From the NCBI GenBank assembly GCA_027341315.1, contig DAIENA010000009.1, positions 1-14,541 on the forward strand: a DNA stretch of 14,541 nt. The letters are read 5' to 3'. The position numbers were made by a program, and so were the translations under genes. The notes under the pieces were generated by a model. The model was not told the origin of the DNA, did no database searches, and saw only the letters and a list, made by a program, of their open reading frames with translations. Shown piece by piece: positions 5,763 to 12,299 of the stretch (position 1 is its first letter; each line of letters opens with the position of its first letter). Source of the DNA: an archaeon (GTDB lineage Archaea > Nanobdellota > Nanobdellia > Pacearchaeales > GW2011-AR1).

Positions 5763-6857
5763 ATGGTACTACAAAATATGACTAAAGCAGAACTTGAAGA
5801 ATTCATCGAATCGATGAAGAACCACAAAGGGAGAGCGACCGAATTAATCTCGGTGTATATCCCATCCGGTTACGACGTCAACGCGGTTCAGCGTCAGCTC
5901 GAAGCGGAAAAGTCGACGGCTAAAAATATAAAATCGACTTCGACAAGAAAAAATGTATCGGATTCTCTGGATAAAATTGTAAGGGTTTTAAAGGAATATA
6001 AAGTGACTCCCCCCAAAGGAATGGCTGTTTTTGCCGGAAATGTGAGCCAGGTCGAAGGGCAGTCGGACATTCAAAGCTGGGAAATTGAACCACCGGAAGA
6101 AGTAAGAGTGAGGCTTTACAGATGTGATAAAGAATTTGTTTTGGAACCATTGGAATCAATGACCGAAGTCTCTGAAATTTACGGGCTTCTTGTAATGGAC
6201 AGAAAGGAAGCAACAATCGGACAACTCGTCGGAAAGAGAATCGAAACCCTGCAAAAAATGACCTCGGGAGTTCCGTCAAAAGTAAGAGCCGGCGGGCAAA
6301 GTTCGCAAAGATTTCACAGAATTACCGAAGGATTAACAAAAGAATTTTATAAGAGAATTTCGGATGAAATGAAAAAAATTTTTTACGAAGAACCAAAACT
6401 AAAAGGAATTTTAATCGGCGGGCCGATTCCGACAAAAAACGAATTTGTCGACGATGAATACCTTCCGACAAGATTAAGAGAAAAAATAATCGGCATGAAA
6501 GACCAGGGAGACACTTCCGAATCAGGCCTTCAGGAGTTGGTGAATTTAAGTCAGGATATTTTGTCAAGTCAGGAGATTATTTACGAAAAAAAACTTCTTG
6601 AAAAGTTTTTTAACAGCCTCGGGAAAGACTCAAAGATGACGCCGTACAAAATCGACGACGTCAAAAAGGCGCTTCAGTTCGGGGCAGTCGACACCTTGAT
6701 AATTTCAAAGGAATTTGATAAGCTTCAGGCTAACGAGTTAAAACGAATTGCCGAACAAATGGGGACCAAAATTGAAATTGTTTCAAGCGAAACGGACGAA
6801 GGGAAGCAATTTCTTAGTCTGGGCGGCGTCGGTGCGATACAAAGATTTGGAATTTAA
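5763..6857 (+). CDS. prf1: Peptide chain release factor aRF1
   Basis: Archaeal class I release factor that reads all three stop codons in the A site and triggers peptide release. Domain 1 has the stop-codon decoding motifs NIKS (residues 55-58) and YRCDKEF (119-125, the YxCxxxF motif). Domain 2 carries the catalytic GGQ loop RAGGQSSQRFHR (GGQ 177-179), followed by the usual basic helix. Domain 3 ends in the family pattern GGVGAIQRFGI. At 364 residues it is short compared with many family members of about 400-420. The missing part appears to be the minidomain between FGAVDTLIISKEFD (306-319) and ELKRIAEQMGTKIEIVS (325-341), where longer homologues have an insert often bearing cysteines. The start at 5763 fits the TATA spacing. 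Confidence 0.95.
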   Translation: MVLQNMTKAELEEFIESMKNHKGRATELISVYIPSGYDVNAVQRQLEAEKSTAKNIKSTSTRKNVSDSLDKIVRVLKEYKVTPPKGMAVFAGNVSQVEGQSDIQSWEIEPPEEVRVRLYRCDKEFVLEPLESMTEVSEIYGLLVMDRKEATIGQLVGKRIETLQKMTSGVPSKVRAGGQSSQRFHRITEGLTKEFYKRISDEMKKIFYEEPKLKGILIGGPIPTKNEFVDDEYLPTRLREKIIGMKDQGDTSESGLQELVNLSQDILSSQEIIYEKKLLEKFFNSLGKDSKMTPYKIDDVKKALQFGAVDTLIISKEFDKLQANELKRIAEQMGTKIEIVSSETDEGKQFLSLGGVGAIQRFGI

Positions 6858-6878
6858 AATTTTAAACTAAAAATAATT

Positions 6879-8261
6879 TTATTTACATTCAAAAATCACA
6901 ACTGCGTTGGAAGAATAATCTTTTTCAATATTATAAGTTTTTGTTAAATTACAATTTTTGTTTATATAATCCAAAGGTGTCGAAGCGTCAAAATCGGCAA
7001 TTTCTCCGTCGGGTAAAATGTTTACTTTTGAAATTATAAATTTCACGCCGGCAATTTTCTTTTCAAGGTCCTGAATGTTGTAAGCAGAGATCATAATATT
7101 TTTTGGATTTGTGTCTGCAATATTTCCCGCAAGTTTTCTTTCTGAAAGAATTCCAATTAAAGGAGTTAATTCAAAACTTCCATAAATTGTATCAGAAGAA
7201 TTTGAATTATTTTTTACAAAATTAACAATATCATTTGTAAAAGTTATGTTCGCTGAGCTTGCGTGATTTTGAATGTAAAGAAACGAATTAAACAGAATAA
7301 GAATTACTAGTAAAGCAACTAAAACTTTTTTGAAATTTTTAAAATCCGAAAACTCAAAGAGAAATTTTGCGCTGAACATAGACAAAAATCCGATAATTAA
7401 ACCAAAATATAAATAATAAATGTCAGAGTAAACAACATAAAATATTATTGAAACAAAAGTCATTAAAACTGGAAGAGTCAATTTTTTCTTTTCTTTATCA
7501 AAAAGAAGCCAAAACAAACTTCCAAGAATAAGTACGAAATCTCCGACGAGAAAAAACCAAACGACCGACAATTTAGAAAGGCCAATTCCGGAAATTAAAT
7601 TAAGGCGGAAAAAGAAAATTTGGCTAAGATAGTTTCCGTTCGAAATAATCTGGAAAAATATACTGACTGGTAAAAATAAACTTAGAAGTCCGATGACAAA
7701 TTTTAAAATTTCTTTTCTTTTGTAAATTATGTAATACACGAGAGCCCCGGCAATCGGAAACGGAGAATAAAGTCTTGTTAAAAGCGCGAGGCTTCCAAAA
7801 ACTCCGGCGACGAAAGGTTTATCCTCTTCTATAAAATAAGTCATCCCCAAAATAAAAAAAGTTGTAACTGAAATTCCGGTTAAGTAGTCGGTTGTTAAAA
7901 GAACTAAAAAACTAAATAAAAATAAAAGGGAGGCGGTAAGCCCCTGCCACTCGCCGAATTTTTTCTTCATAAAAAGGTAAATAAAAATTGAACTTCCAAT
8001 TACTGCAACTATCGGGATAAATTTAAGTAAAATTATATTTTTCCCAAAGAATATCTCAAAAAAAGAAAGAAAGTATATCTGGAATGGAGGGCTTGCAAAG
8101 AAAAAATCTTTGTATGGAACTAGTCCGTTAAGAATGAGTTTTCCCATGTACATATAAGTGTATCCGTCGCTGAATTTGAACTGCATCTCAAAAACTTTCA
8201 AAATAAAGAACGCAGCGATTCCGGCAAGAAGACAAATAAAACTTTTATTTTTTATTTCCAT
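6879..8261 (-). CDS. GT-C superfamily membrane glycosyltransferase (PMT/ArnT-like)
   Basis: A 460-residue polytopic membrane protein with about 10-11 hydrophobic segments between residues 8 and 330, followed by an outside-facing C-terminal domain of about 125 residues. The first loop has the GT-C signature: an acidic residue in FSDGYTYMYMGKLILNG (Asp32), then GLVPYKDFFFASPPFQIYF (46-64). This is the arrangement seen in GT39-like and related enzymes that take sugars from polyprenyl-phosphate donors. The C-terminal domain has several N-X-S/T sequons (NIT, NLT and a Ser/Asn-rich NSNSS stretch). It is divergent from GtrA across 53 bp and convergent with aRF1 across 21 bp. The donor sugar cannot be read from sequence; the nearby phosphoribosyltransferase-like UbiA suggests a polyprenyl-linked pentose or hexose. 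Confidence 0.8.
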   Translation of the reverse strand: MEIKNKSFICLLAGIAAFFILKVFEMQFKFSDGYTYMYMGKLILNGLVPYKDFFFASPPFQIYFLSFFEIFFGKNIILLKFIPIVAVIGSSIFIYLFMKKKFGEWQGLTASLLFLFSFLVLLTTDYLTGISVTTFFILGMTYFIEEDKPFVAGVFGSLALLTRLYSPFPIAGALVYYIIYKRKEILKFVIGLLSLFLPVSIFFQIISNGNYLSQIFFFRLNLISGIGLSKLSVVWFFLVGDFVLILGSLFWLLFDKEKKKLTLPVLMTFVSIIFYVVYSDIYYLYFGLIIGFLSMFSAKFLFEFSDFKNFKKVLVALLVILILFNSFLYIQNHASSANITFTNDIVNFVKNNSNSSDTIYGSFELTPLIGILSERKLAGNIADTNPKNIMISAYNIQDLEKKIAGVKFIISKVNILPDGEIADFDASTPLDYINKNCNLTKTYNIEKDYSSNAVVIFECK

Positions 8262-8282
8262 TTTATATACTGAACTGCAATC

Positions 8283-8295
8283 AACTTTTTAAGTT
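8283..8295. promoter_or_regulatory. Shared bidirectional A/T box between GT-C and GtrA genes
   Basis: AACTT-TTT-AAGTT is nearly symmetric and centred at 8289, 26 nt from the GtrA ATG and 28 nt from the GT-C ATG. One TBP site could serve both genes. For GtrA an alternative is TTTATATA at 8262-8269, giving a short leader containing GAGG (8307-8310). Confidence 0.45.
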
Positions 8296-8314
8296 TCACT
8301 TTTTTTGAGGTTTA

Positions 8315-8710
8315 ATGATTGACCGAAAATTAACTGGGGAGTTTTTTAAGTATGCAATTGTTGGCGCTTCGGGAATTTTAGTAAACTTATTTTTTCTTTA
8401 CACTCTAACCGAGTCCGTTCGTGTTTATTATTTATTTTCGGAGATTTTTGCATTTCTCGTCGCAACCCTATCAAATTTTGCTTTTAATAAAGTCTGGACA
8501 TTCAAAGAGCATATGCGTGAAAATTTTGTATTAAAGGGAATAAAATTTTTCCTGGTTGCAGGTTTTTCTTTAATTGTGAATCTTTTTTTCCTTTGGTTTT
8601 TTACAGAATTCGCCGGAATATATTATCTTCTTTCTCAAGTTCTTGCATCCGGTTTTACACTGGTAACAAACTTTACCGGAAATAAACTTTGGACATTTAG
8701 AAAGATTTAA
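8315..8710 (+). CDS. GtrA-like membrane protein, 4 TM
   Basis: GtrA family (PF04138 type) small membrane protein, linked in other organisms to transport or use of polyprenyl-phosphate sugars. Four helices fall at about residues 13-30, 38-56, 78-95 and 103-121. The two halves are clear copies: residues 11-65 align without gaps to 76-130 with about 22 of 55 identical positions, including NLFFL (24-28 and 89-93), YYL, NF, NK and WTF at both ends. This is more obvious than in most family members. The TAA stop interlocks with that of the convergent phosphatase gene in a shared TTAA (8707-8710). It probably works with the divergently transcribed GT-C enzyme. Confidence 0.88.
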   Translation: MIDRKLTGEFFKYAIVGASGILVNLFFLYTLTESVRVYYLFSEIFAFLVATLSNFAFNKVWTFKEHMRENFVLKGIKFFLVAGFSLIVNLFFLWFFTEFAGIYYLLSQVLASGFTLVTNFTGNKLWTFRKI

Positions 8711-9213
8711 TTTTCTGCTTCCAAAATTTTTAAAATATTTTTTGCAATAGTTGGGGTTCCGCGAAATATGTGCGAAACAACGTCGTCGATTCTTTTTTTG
8801 TAATTTCTGTTTTTTCTTTTTTTATCCAATGGAAGTTTTTTTAATTGAGGGTATTTTTCTTCAATATCAAGAATTCCGGTGTTTTTCCCATAGGCGAGTT
8901 TATTAAACAAAATAGAATTCGCCCCGAAATTATTTTTTAAAAATTTCTGATGATTCAAATTCATGGAAATTATTATATCACTTTTTTTAACAAGTCCGGT
9001 CGTAATTTTTTTTGGTTTGTGTTTGAAAAAAATTCCCCTCTTTTCGAGGTCCTCTCTTGTAAATTTACTCACGCCCTCGCTCGGAGATTCAATTCCAGCC
9101 GAGTCGACGACGATTCCATTTATTTTTTTCTTTTTTAAGTAATTCTGAAGACAGACTTTTGCCGACAAACTTCTAAAAACGTTTCCTGTGCAAACGAACG
9201 TGACTCTTTTCAT
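8707..9213 (-). CDS. Low-molecular-weight protein tyrosine phosphatase family protein
   Basis: The N-terminus MKRVTFVCTGNVFRSLSAK carries the C-x5-R-S phosphate-binding loop (Cys8, Arg14, Ser15) of the LMW-PTP/arsenate-reductase fold. DSAGIE (37-42) and KSDIIISMNLNH (77-88) match later family blocks. The general acid normally sits in a DP pair near residue 130; here LPLDKKRK offers Asp130 without the proline. The protein is unusually Lys-rich. The family dephosphorylates tyrosine or small phosphoesters in the cytosol; bacterial members often control polysaccharide export, which would suit this neighbourhood, but the substrate is not shown by the sequence. It lies 32 bp after the NodB-type gene with a weak TATA-like element at 9234-9242. 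Confidence 0.8.
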   Translation of the reverse strand: MKRVTFVCTGNVFRSLSAKVCLQNYLKKKKINGIVVDSAGIESPSEGVSKFTREDLEKRGIFFKHKPKKITTGLVKKSDIIISMNLNHQKFLKNNFGANSILFNKLAYGKNTGILDIEEKYPQLKKLPLDKKRKNRNYKKRIDDVVSHIFRGTPTIAKNILKILEAEN

Positions 9214-9233
9214 TTAATAAAAAATTGTTTTTT

Positions 9234-9242
9234 GTTTATTAA
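9234..9242 (-). promoter_or_regulatory. Weak TATA-like element before the phosphatase gene
   Basis: TTAATAAA on the minus strand, about 25 nt before the ATG at 9213, in the 32-bp gap after the deacetylase gene. It is less canonical than the other boxes; co-transcription with the deacetylase is the alternative. Confidence 0.3.
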
Positions 9243-9245
9243 TCT

Positions 9246-9746
9246 TTAGAAAATTTTAATCCATCTGTTCTTTATGATGTCAGAATCGTTGCAGTGGTAA
9301 ACTTTGTGAATTATCTGATTAAAATTTAACTTTAAAGTCATTCCTGATTCTTCAATAAGTTTTTTGTTTTCCCCGGAAATTTTAAGCTGGGGAGGTTTAA
9401 ACATCGTCGGATAAAACCCGAAACACGTCTTAAAGTCATTCATGCCTTTAACGAGTTCTTCTTTTGTCACGTTTCCGCCAAATTCCCTGTATTTATGTTC
9501 GACTCCGTGCATCCCGAGCGTTTTATTCATGGACAAAATCTCCCTGCACCATGTTTGATTGTCTGAAATTGAAATATTATTAAAATCGGGAATGACCCAA
9601 AGAGTGTCGGCGTTTTTTATTAAACCGGCGTCGCAGGGAATTCCGGGCGTGACGTCGTCGAGTTCGACGTGATTAAACAGTCTTATAAAAAATAGAGAGA
9701 CAATTAACACAAGGGGAATTATCCATATCAAATTGAGGAGTTTCAT
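9246..9746 (-). CDS. Membrane-anchored NodB-type polysaccharide deacetylase-like protein
   Basis: A 166-residue protein with one N-terminal transmembrane segment (about 7-24, uncleaved-anchor type) and an exported domain. The domain has reduced NodB/carbohydrate esterase 4 motifs: an Asp pair in HVELDDVTP (Asp30, Asp31), a metal-binding H-x3-H in MHGVEHKYREF (His80, His84), and a K-PP motif in MFKPPQL (Lys117-Pro119) where the family has R..PP. It also resembles the DUF2334-like relatives. Cys38, Cys67, Cys108 and Cys152 could form disulfides outside the cell. Five N-X-S/T sequons are present. The catalytic set looks intact, so removal of acyl groups from an envelope sugar is plausible. The protein is short for the family, so the barrel is minimal. 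Confidence 0.72.
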   Translation of the reverse strand: MKLLNLIWIIPLVLIVSLFFIRLFNHVELDDVTPGIPCDAGLIKNADTLWVIPDFNNISISDNQTWCREILSMNKTLGMHGVEHKYREFGGNVTKEELVKGMNDFKTCFGFYPTMFKPPQLKISGENKKLIEESGMTLKLNFNQIIHKVYHCNDSDIIKNRWIKIF

Positions 9747-9768
9747 ATATTATACAGGGAGTTTAATT

Positions 9769-9776
9769 TTTTAAAG
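9769..9776. promoter_or_regulatory. Shared A/T box between the deacetylase gene and scpB
   Basis: CTTTAAAA on the minus strand contains a palindromic TTTAAA (9770-9775), 26-27 nt from the deacetylase ATG (9746) and 24-25 nt from the scpB ATG (9797). The intergenic space is only 50 bp, so one box apparently serves both leaderless transcripts. Confidence 0.5.
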
Positions 9777-9796
9777 TCTTTTTTCTTATCTTTTCA

Positions 9797-10363
9797 ATGG
9801 AATTGACGAAAAAAACAATCGATGAGATTGACTGGTCAAAAGAAAAAGAAAATACTAAATTAGTCGAGGCGATTTTTTTTATTTCCGGAAGATTTCTGTC
9901 AATGCAGGATTTAATCTCTCTTTCAAACTTAAATTCTCTTGTTATAAAAGACTGCATAGAAAAAATAAAAGAAAAGTATCTAAAAGAAGATTCGGCTTTG
10001 GAAATTGTTGAGCGTGACAACCTTTGGAAGGTCGACGTGAAACCGGAATATCATGGCATAATAAATAAATTAGCGACGGGCTCCGCGGAATTTTCGAAGG
10101 CCGAGCAGGAAACTTTGGCGATAATTGCTTACAAACAGCCGATAAAGCAGTCAGTCATAATAAAAATTCGCGGAAACAAAGCTTACGACCACGTCCACAA
10201 ATTTATACAAATTGGATTAATAAAAAGCAAAAAAGAAGGTCACACAAATATTCTCACTCTTGCCGACGAATTTTATGATTATTTTAATGTTTCAACAGAC
10301 TCAAAAAACCCGTTAAAAAAAGATGAACTTCAAAACGAAATCAACAAATTGGAGGAAGATTAA
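9797..10363 (+). CDS. scpB: Segregation and condensation protein ScpB
   Basis: ScpB, the winged-helix (kite) subunit that binds ScpA and SMC in condensin and helps chromosome segregation. Characteristic blocks are KLVEAIFFISGRFLSMQDL (residues 21-39), ALEIVERDNLWKVDVKPEY (67-85), KAEQETLAIIAYKQPIKQS (101-119) and IRGNKAYDHVHKFIQIGLI (124-142), then the second winged helix with the LT..F.DYF ending (153-163). At 188 residues the length is standard. Neither scpA nor smc is in the window. It heads a + strand operon: the next gene's ATG follows its TAA directly. The ATG at 9797 lies at leaderless distance from the shared A/T box. Confidence 0.93.
   Translation: MELTKKTIDEIDWSKEKENTKLVEAIFFISGRFLSMQDLISLSNLNSLVIKDCIEKIKEKYLKEDSALEIVERDNLWKVDVKPEYHGIINKLATGSAEFSKAEQETLAIIAYKQPIKQSVIIKIRGNKAYDHVHKFIQIGLIKSKKEGHTNILTLADEFYDYFNVSTDSKNPLKKDELQNEINKLEED
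10351..10355 (+). promoter_or_regulatory. Strong Shine-Dalgarno GGAGG for the GT2 gene
   Basis: GGAGG inside the end of scpB, eight bases before the GT2 ATG. It contrasts with the leaderless first genes and shows that internal operon genes use SD-guided starts. Confidence 0.6.
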
Positions 10364-11596
10364 ATGGAATTTTTAACAGGAATTTATCTGGTTTATTCTT
10401 TTTTGGCATTTTACTTTTTGTTTTTTTTTATTTTAATTTATTTAAAACACAGAAAAGAATTGCTTTTGGTTCCAAAAATTACAAAAGAATATTCGGTTAG
10501 CTGTGTAATTCCCTGTTACAACGAGGAAGAAAGTATTGGGGATACTATTGAGTCAATTGTCAACAACGGATATCCGGGCTTGAAAAAAATAATTGTCGTA
10601 GACGATTGTTCGACGGATAATTCGTTTGATGTAATAAAAAAATACGAAAAAAAATATCCGAATCTTGTTAAAGGCGTCCAGACGCCGAAAAATACCGGAA
10701 ACGCCGCCGGAGCAAAAAACTACGGCTCAAAATTTGTAGATACTGATTTAATTCTTTTTACCGACGCGGACAGTTTTCCGGAAAAAGGTTCAATCGGAAA
10801 AATGGTCGGATTTTTCGACGAAGAAAACGTGGGGGCTGTGACAGCTTCGGTTCTTGTAAAAAACAGAAATAACTTTCTTTTAAGAATTCAGGCTTTGGAA
10901 TATATTGTAATAAAATTTACAAGAAAACTTCTTGAATTTGTTGACTCAATTTATGTTACACCAGGTCCGCTTGCAATGTACAGAATGAAACATTTCATTG
11001 AAGTTGGAAGGTTTGACGAAAAAAATTTAACAGAAGATATTGAAATAACCTGGAGGATTTTGGATAAGGGATACGACGTTAAAATGAGCATTCCGTCGCG
11101 TGCGTACACTATTGCCCCGTCGAAATTTAAGCCGTGGCTTAAACAAAGAATAAGATGGAATATGGGCGGAGTTCAGGCGATTTTCAAACATAAGAATAAA
11201 TTCTTTAAAGATGGAATGCTGGGTTATTTTGTTCTGCCTCTTTTTGTTTCTTCCTGGATTATAGGAATTTTTGGTTTGGGATTTTTTCTTTACAGGGGGG
11301 CAAGATGGTTATTCATGACTTATTTATCAACAAATTATTCTATACACGCCAACGCCGCAGTTTTGTCTATTTCAGATATCTCGCTCAATCCGGATATTTT
11401 ATTTTTATTCGGGATAGTTCTTTTTGTGTTCGGTTTAATTTTTACATTGGTGTCAATTTTTCATGAGAAGGAGAAAGATTTTAAAAATCCAAAAGTCATT
11501 GATATTTTATCATACACATTTTTTTACCTCTTGACCTATCCGGTTATTTTGGTAATGTCAGTGTATAAATTGCTAAGAAGAAAAATAAACTGGTAA
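10364..11596 (+). CDS. Processive-type family 2 glycosyltransferase, membrane bound
   Basis: An integral membrane GT2 enzyme of the cellulose/hyaluronan/poly-GlcNAc synthase style. One transmembrane helix (about 5-27) precedes the GT-A domain, which shows CVIPCYNEEESI (47-58), VVDDCSTDN (78-86, nucleotide-binding Asp80/Asp81), the TDAD metal motif (133-136), NLTEDIEITWR (221-231, catalytic-base TED 223-225) and QRIRW (261-265, the QxxRW acceptor motif). Three more helices follow between about 283 and 405. The full motif set implies an active enzyme that polymerises or transfers from a nucleotide sugar at the inner face of the membrane. Its ATG directly follows the scpB TAA, and GGAGG (10351-10355) lies eight bases upstream, a strong ribosome-binding site, so it is translated from the scpB mRNA. 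Confidence 0.92.
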   Translation: MEFLTGIYLVYSFLAFYFLFFFILIYLKHRKELLLVPKITKEYSVSCVIPCYNEEESIGDTIESIVNNGYPGLKKIIVVDDCSTDNSFDVIKKYEKKYPNLVKGVQTPKNTGNAAGAKNYGSKFVDTDLILFTDADSFPEKGSIGKMVGFFDEENVGAVTASVLVKNRNNFLLRIQALEYIVIKFTRKLLEFVDSIYVTPGPLAMYRMKHFIEVGRFDEKNLTEDIEITWRILDKGYDVKMSIPSRAYTIAPSKFKPWLKQRIRWNMGGVQAIFKHKNKFFKDGMLGYFVLPLFVSSWIIGIFGLGFFLYRGARWLFMTYLSTNYSIHANAAVLSISDISLNPDILFLFGIVLFVFGLIFTLVSIFHEKEKDFKNPKVIDILSYTFFYLLTYPVILVMSVYKLLRRKINW

Positions 11597-11597
11597 A

Positions 11598-12257
11598 ATG
11601 AAAAAAAATTATTTTGTGTTCATCGAGGCCCTGCTTATAACGATAGTTGTTTTTGTGGTCGGATTTTATATTGGGATAAGTGTGGAAGGGAGCCACTCAA
11701 ATCAGGTAAACAATTATTACACTCAGTCGGAAACGTCGTTAGTTGACATTCTTGCCTTAAACAATCTTATTAGTTCTAACAATATTTCGTGTTCAAATTT
11801 AATTGAATCAAACGAAGCGCTTCTTGACAAAGTTTACAGTGAAGCAACACTTTTAAGTCAATATGAAGAAGCGGGAAAGCTAACGAGCGACTTGGATAAT
11901 TTACATATAAAATATGATGTTCTAAGAACTTATTTATGGATAAATGCAATGAATATAAAAACAGTGTGTCCGAAAGAAAATTTTTCAACAATTGTTTATT
12001 TGTATGACCACGACGAGCAGGATTTAACAAAGAAAGCCGAACAAAATGTCTGGTCAAAACTTCTGCTCGAAATAAAAAATGAAAACAAAAACATAATGTT
12101 AATTCCAATCGCCCTCGATAGTAATTTAACGTCTCTTCATGCTCTTACAAATGAGTATAATATCACGAGTTCACCGGCAGTTATAATTAATGAAAACAAA
12201 ACATTTTATACAATCCCGAATAAATCAGAAATCTTGGGCTTAATAAACCGCTCATAA
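11598..12257 (+). CDS. Membrane-anchored thioredoxin-fold protein without CXXC
   Basis: An N-terminal transmembrane anchor (about 7-29) is followed by a 190-residue exported part. Residues 75-120 look helical. From about 128 the pattern is thioredoxin-like: FSTIVYLYDHDEQD as the first strand and active-site turn, a helix, IMLIPIALD, then NITSSPAVIINENKTFY with the cis-proline signature (Pro193) and a final helix. The CXXC active site is absent (DHDEQD in its place); only Cys65 and Cys124 remain and could pair. So it is probably a binding or scaffold protein, or a relative of the DsbA/TlpA class that has lost redox activity. Six N-X-S/T sequons (Asn62, 128, 176, 188, 200 and 208) suggest a glycosylated surface protein. 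It starts one base after the GT2 stop. Confidence 0.65.
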   Translation: MKKNYFVFIEALLITIVVFVVGFYIGISVEGSHSNQVNNYYTQSETSLVDILALNNLISSNNISCSNLIESNEALLDKVYSEATLLSQYEEAGKLTSDLDNLHIKYDVLRTYLWINAMNIKTVCPKENFSTIVYLYDHDEQDLTKKAEQNVWSKLLLEIKNENKNIMLIPIALDSNLTSLHALTNEYNITSSPAVIINENKTFYTIPNKSEILGLINRS

Positions 12258-12270
12258 ATTTTATGTATAA

Positions 12271-12277
12271 TTTAAAA
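12271..12277 (+). promoter_or_regulatory. TATA-like box for the UbiA-family gene
   Basis: TTTAAAA centred 26 nt before the ATG at 12300, separating this gene from the scpB operon. Confidence 0.5.
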
Positions 12278-12299
12278 AGTAGAGCCCCCTAATTTAAAT

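Noticed and set aside
5920..6279. Minus-strand 119-codon open frame inside the release-factor gene
   Set aside because: It is opposite the conserved aRF1 frame (NIKS to YxCxxxF); low-complexity Leu/Phe/Pro-rich shadow translation.
6858..6878. Possible terminator between aRF1 and the GT-C gene
   Set aside because: The 21-bp gap is A/T-rich with short T runs but no clear stem or long U tract on either strand.
9763..10020. Minus-strand 85-codon open frame over the start of scpB
   Set aside because: It lies opposite well-conserved ScpB codons and would span the shared promoter; its translation has no recognisable pattern.
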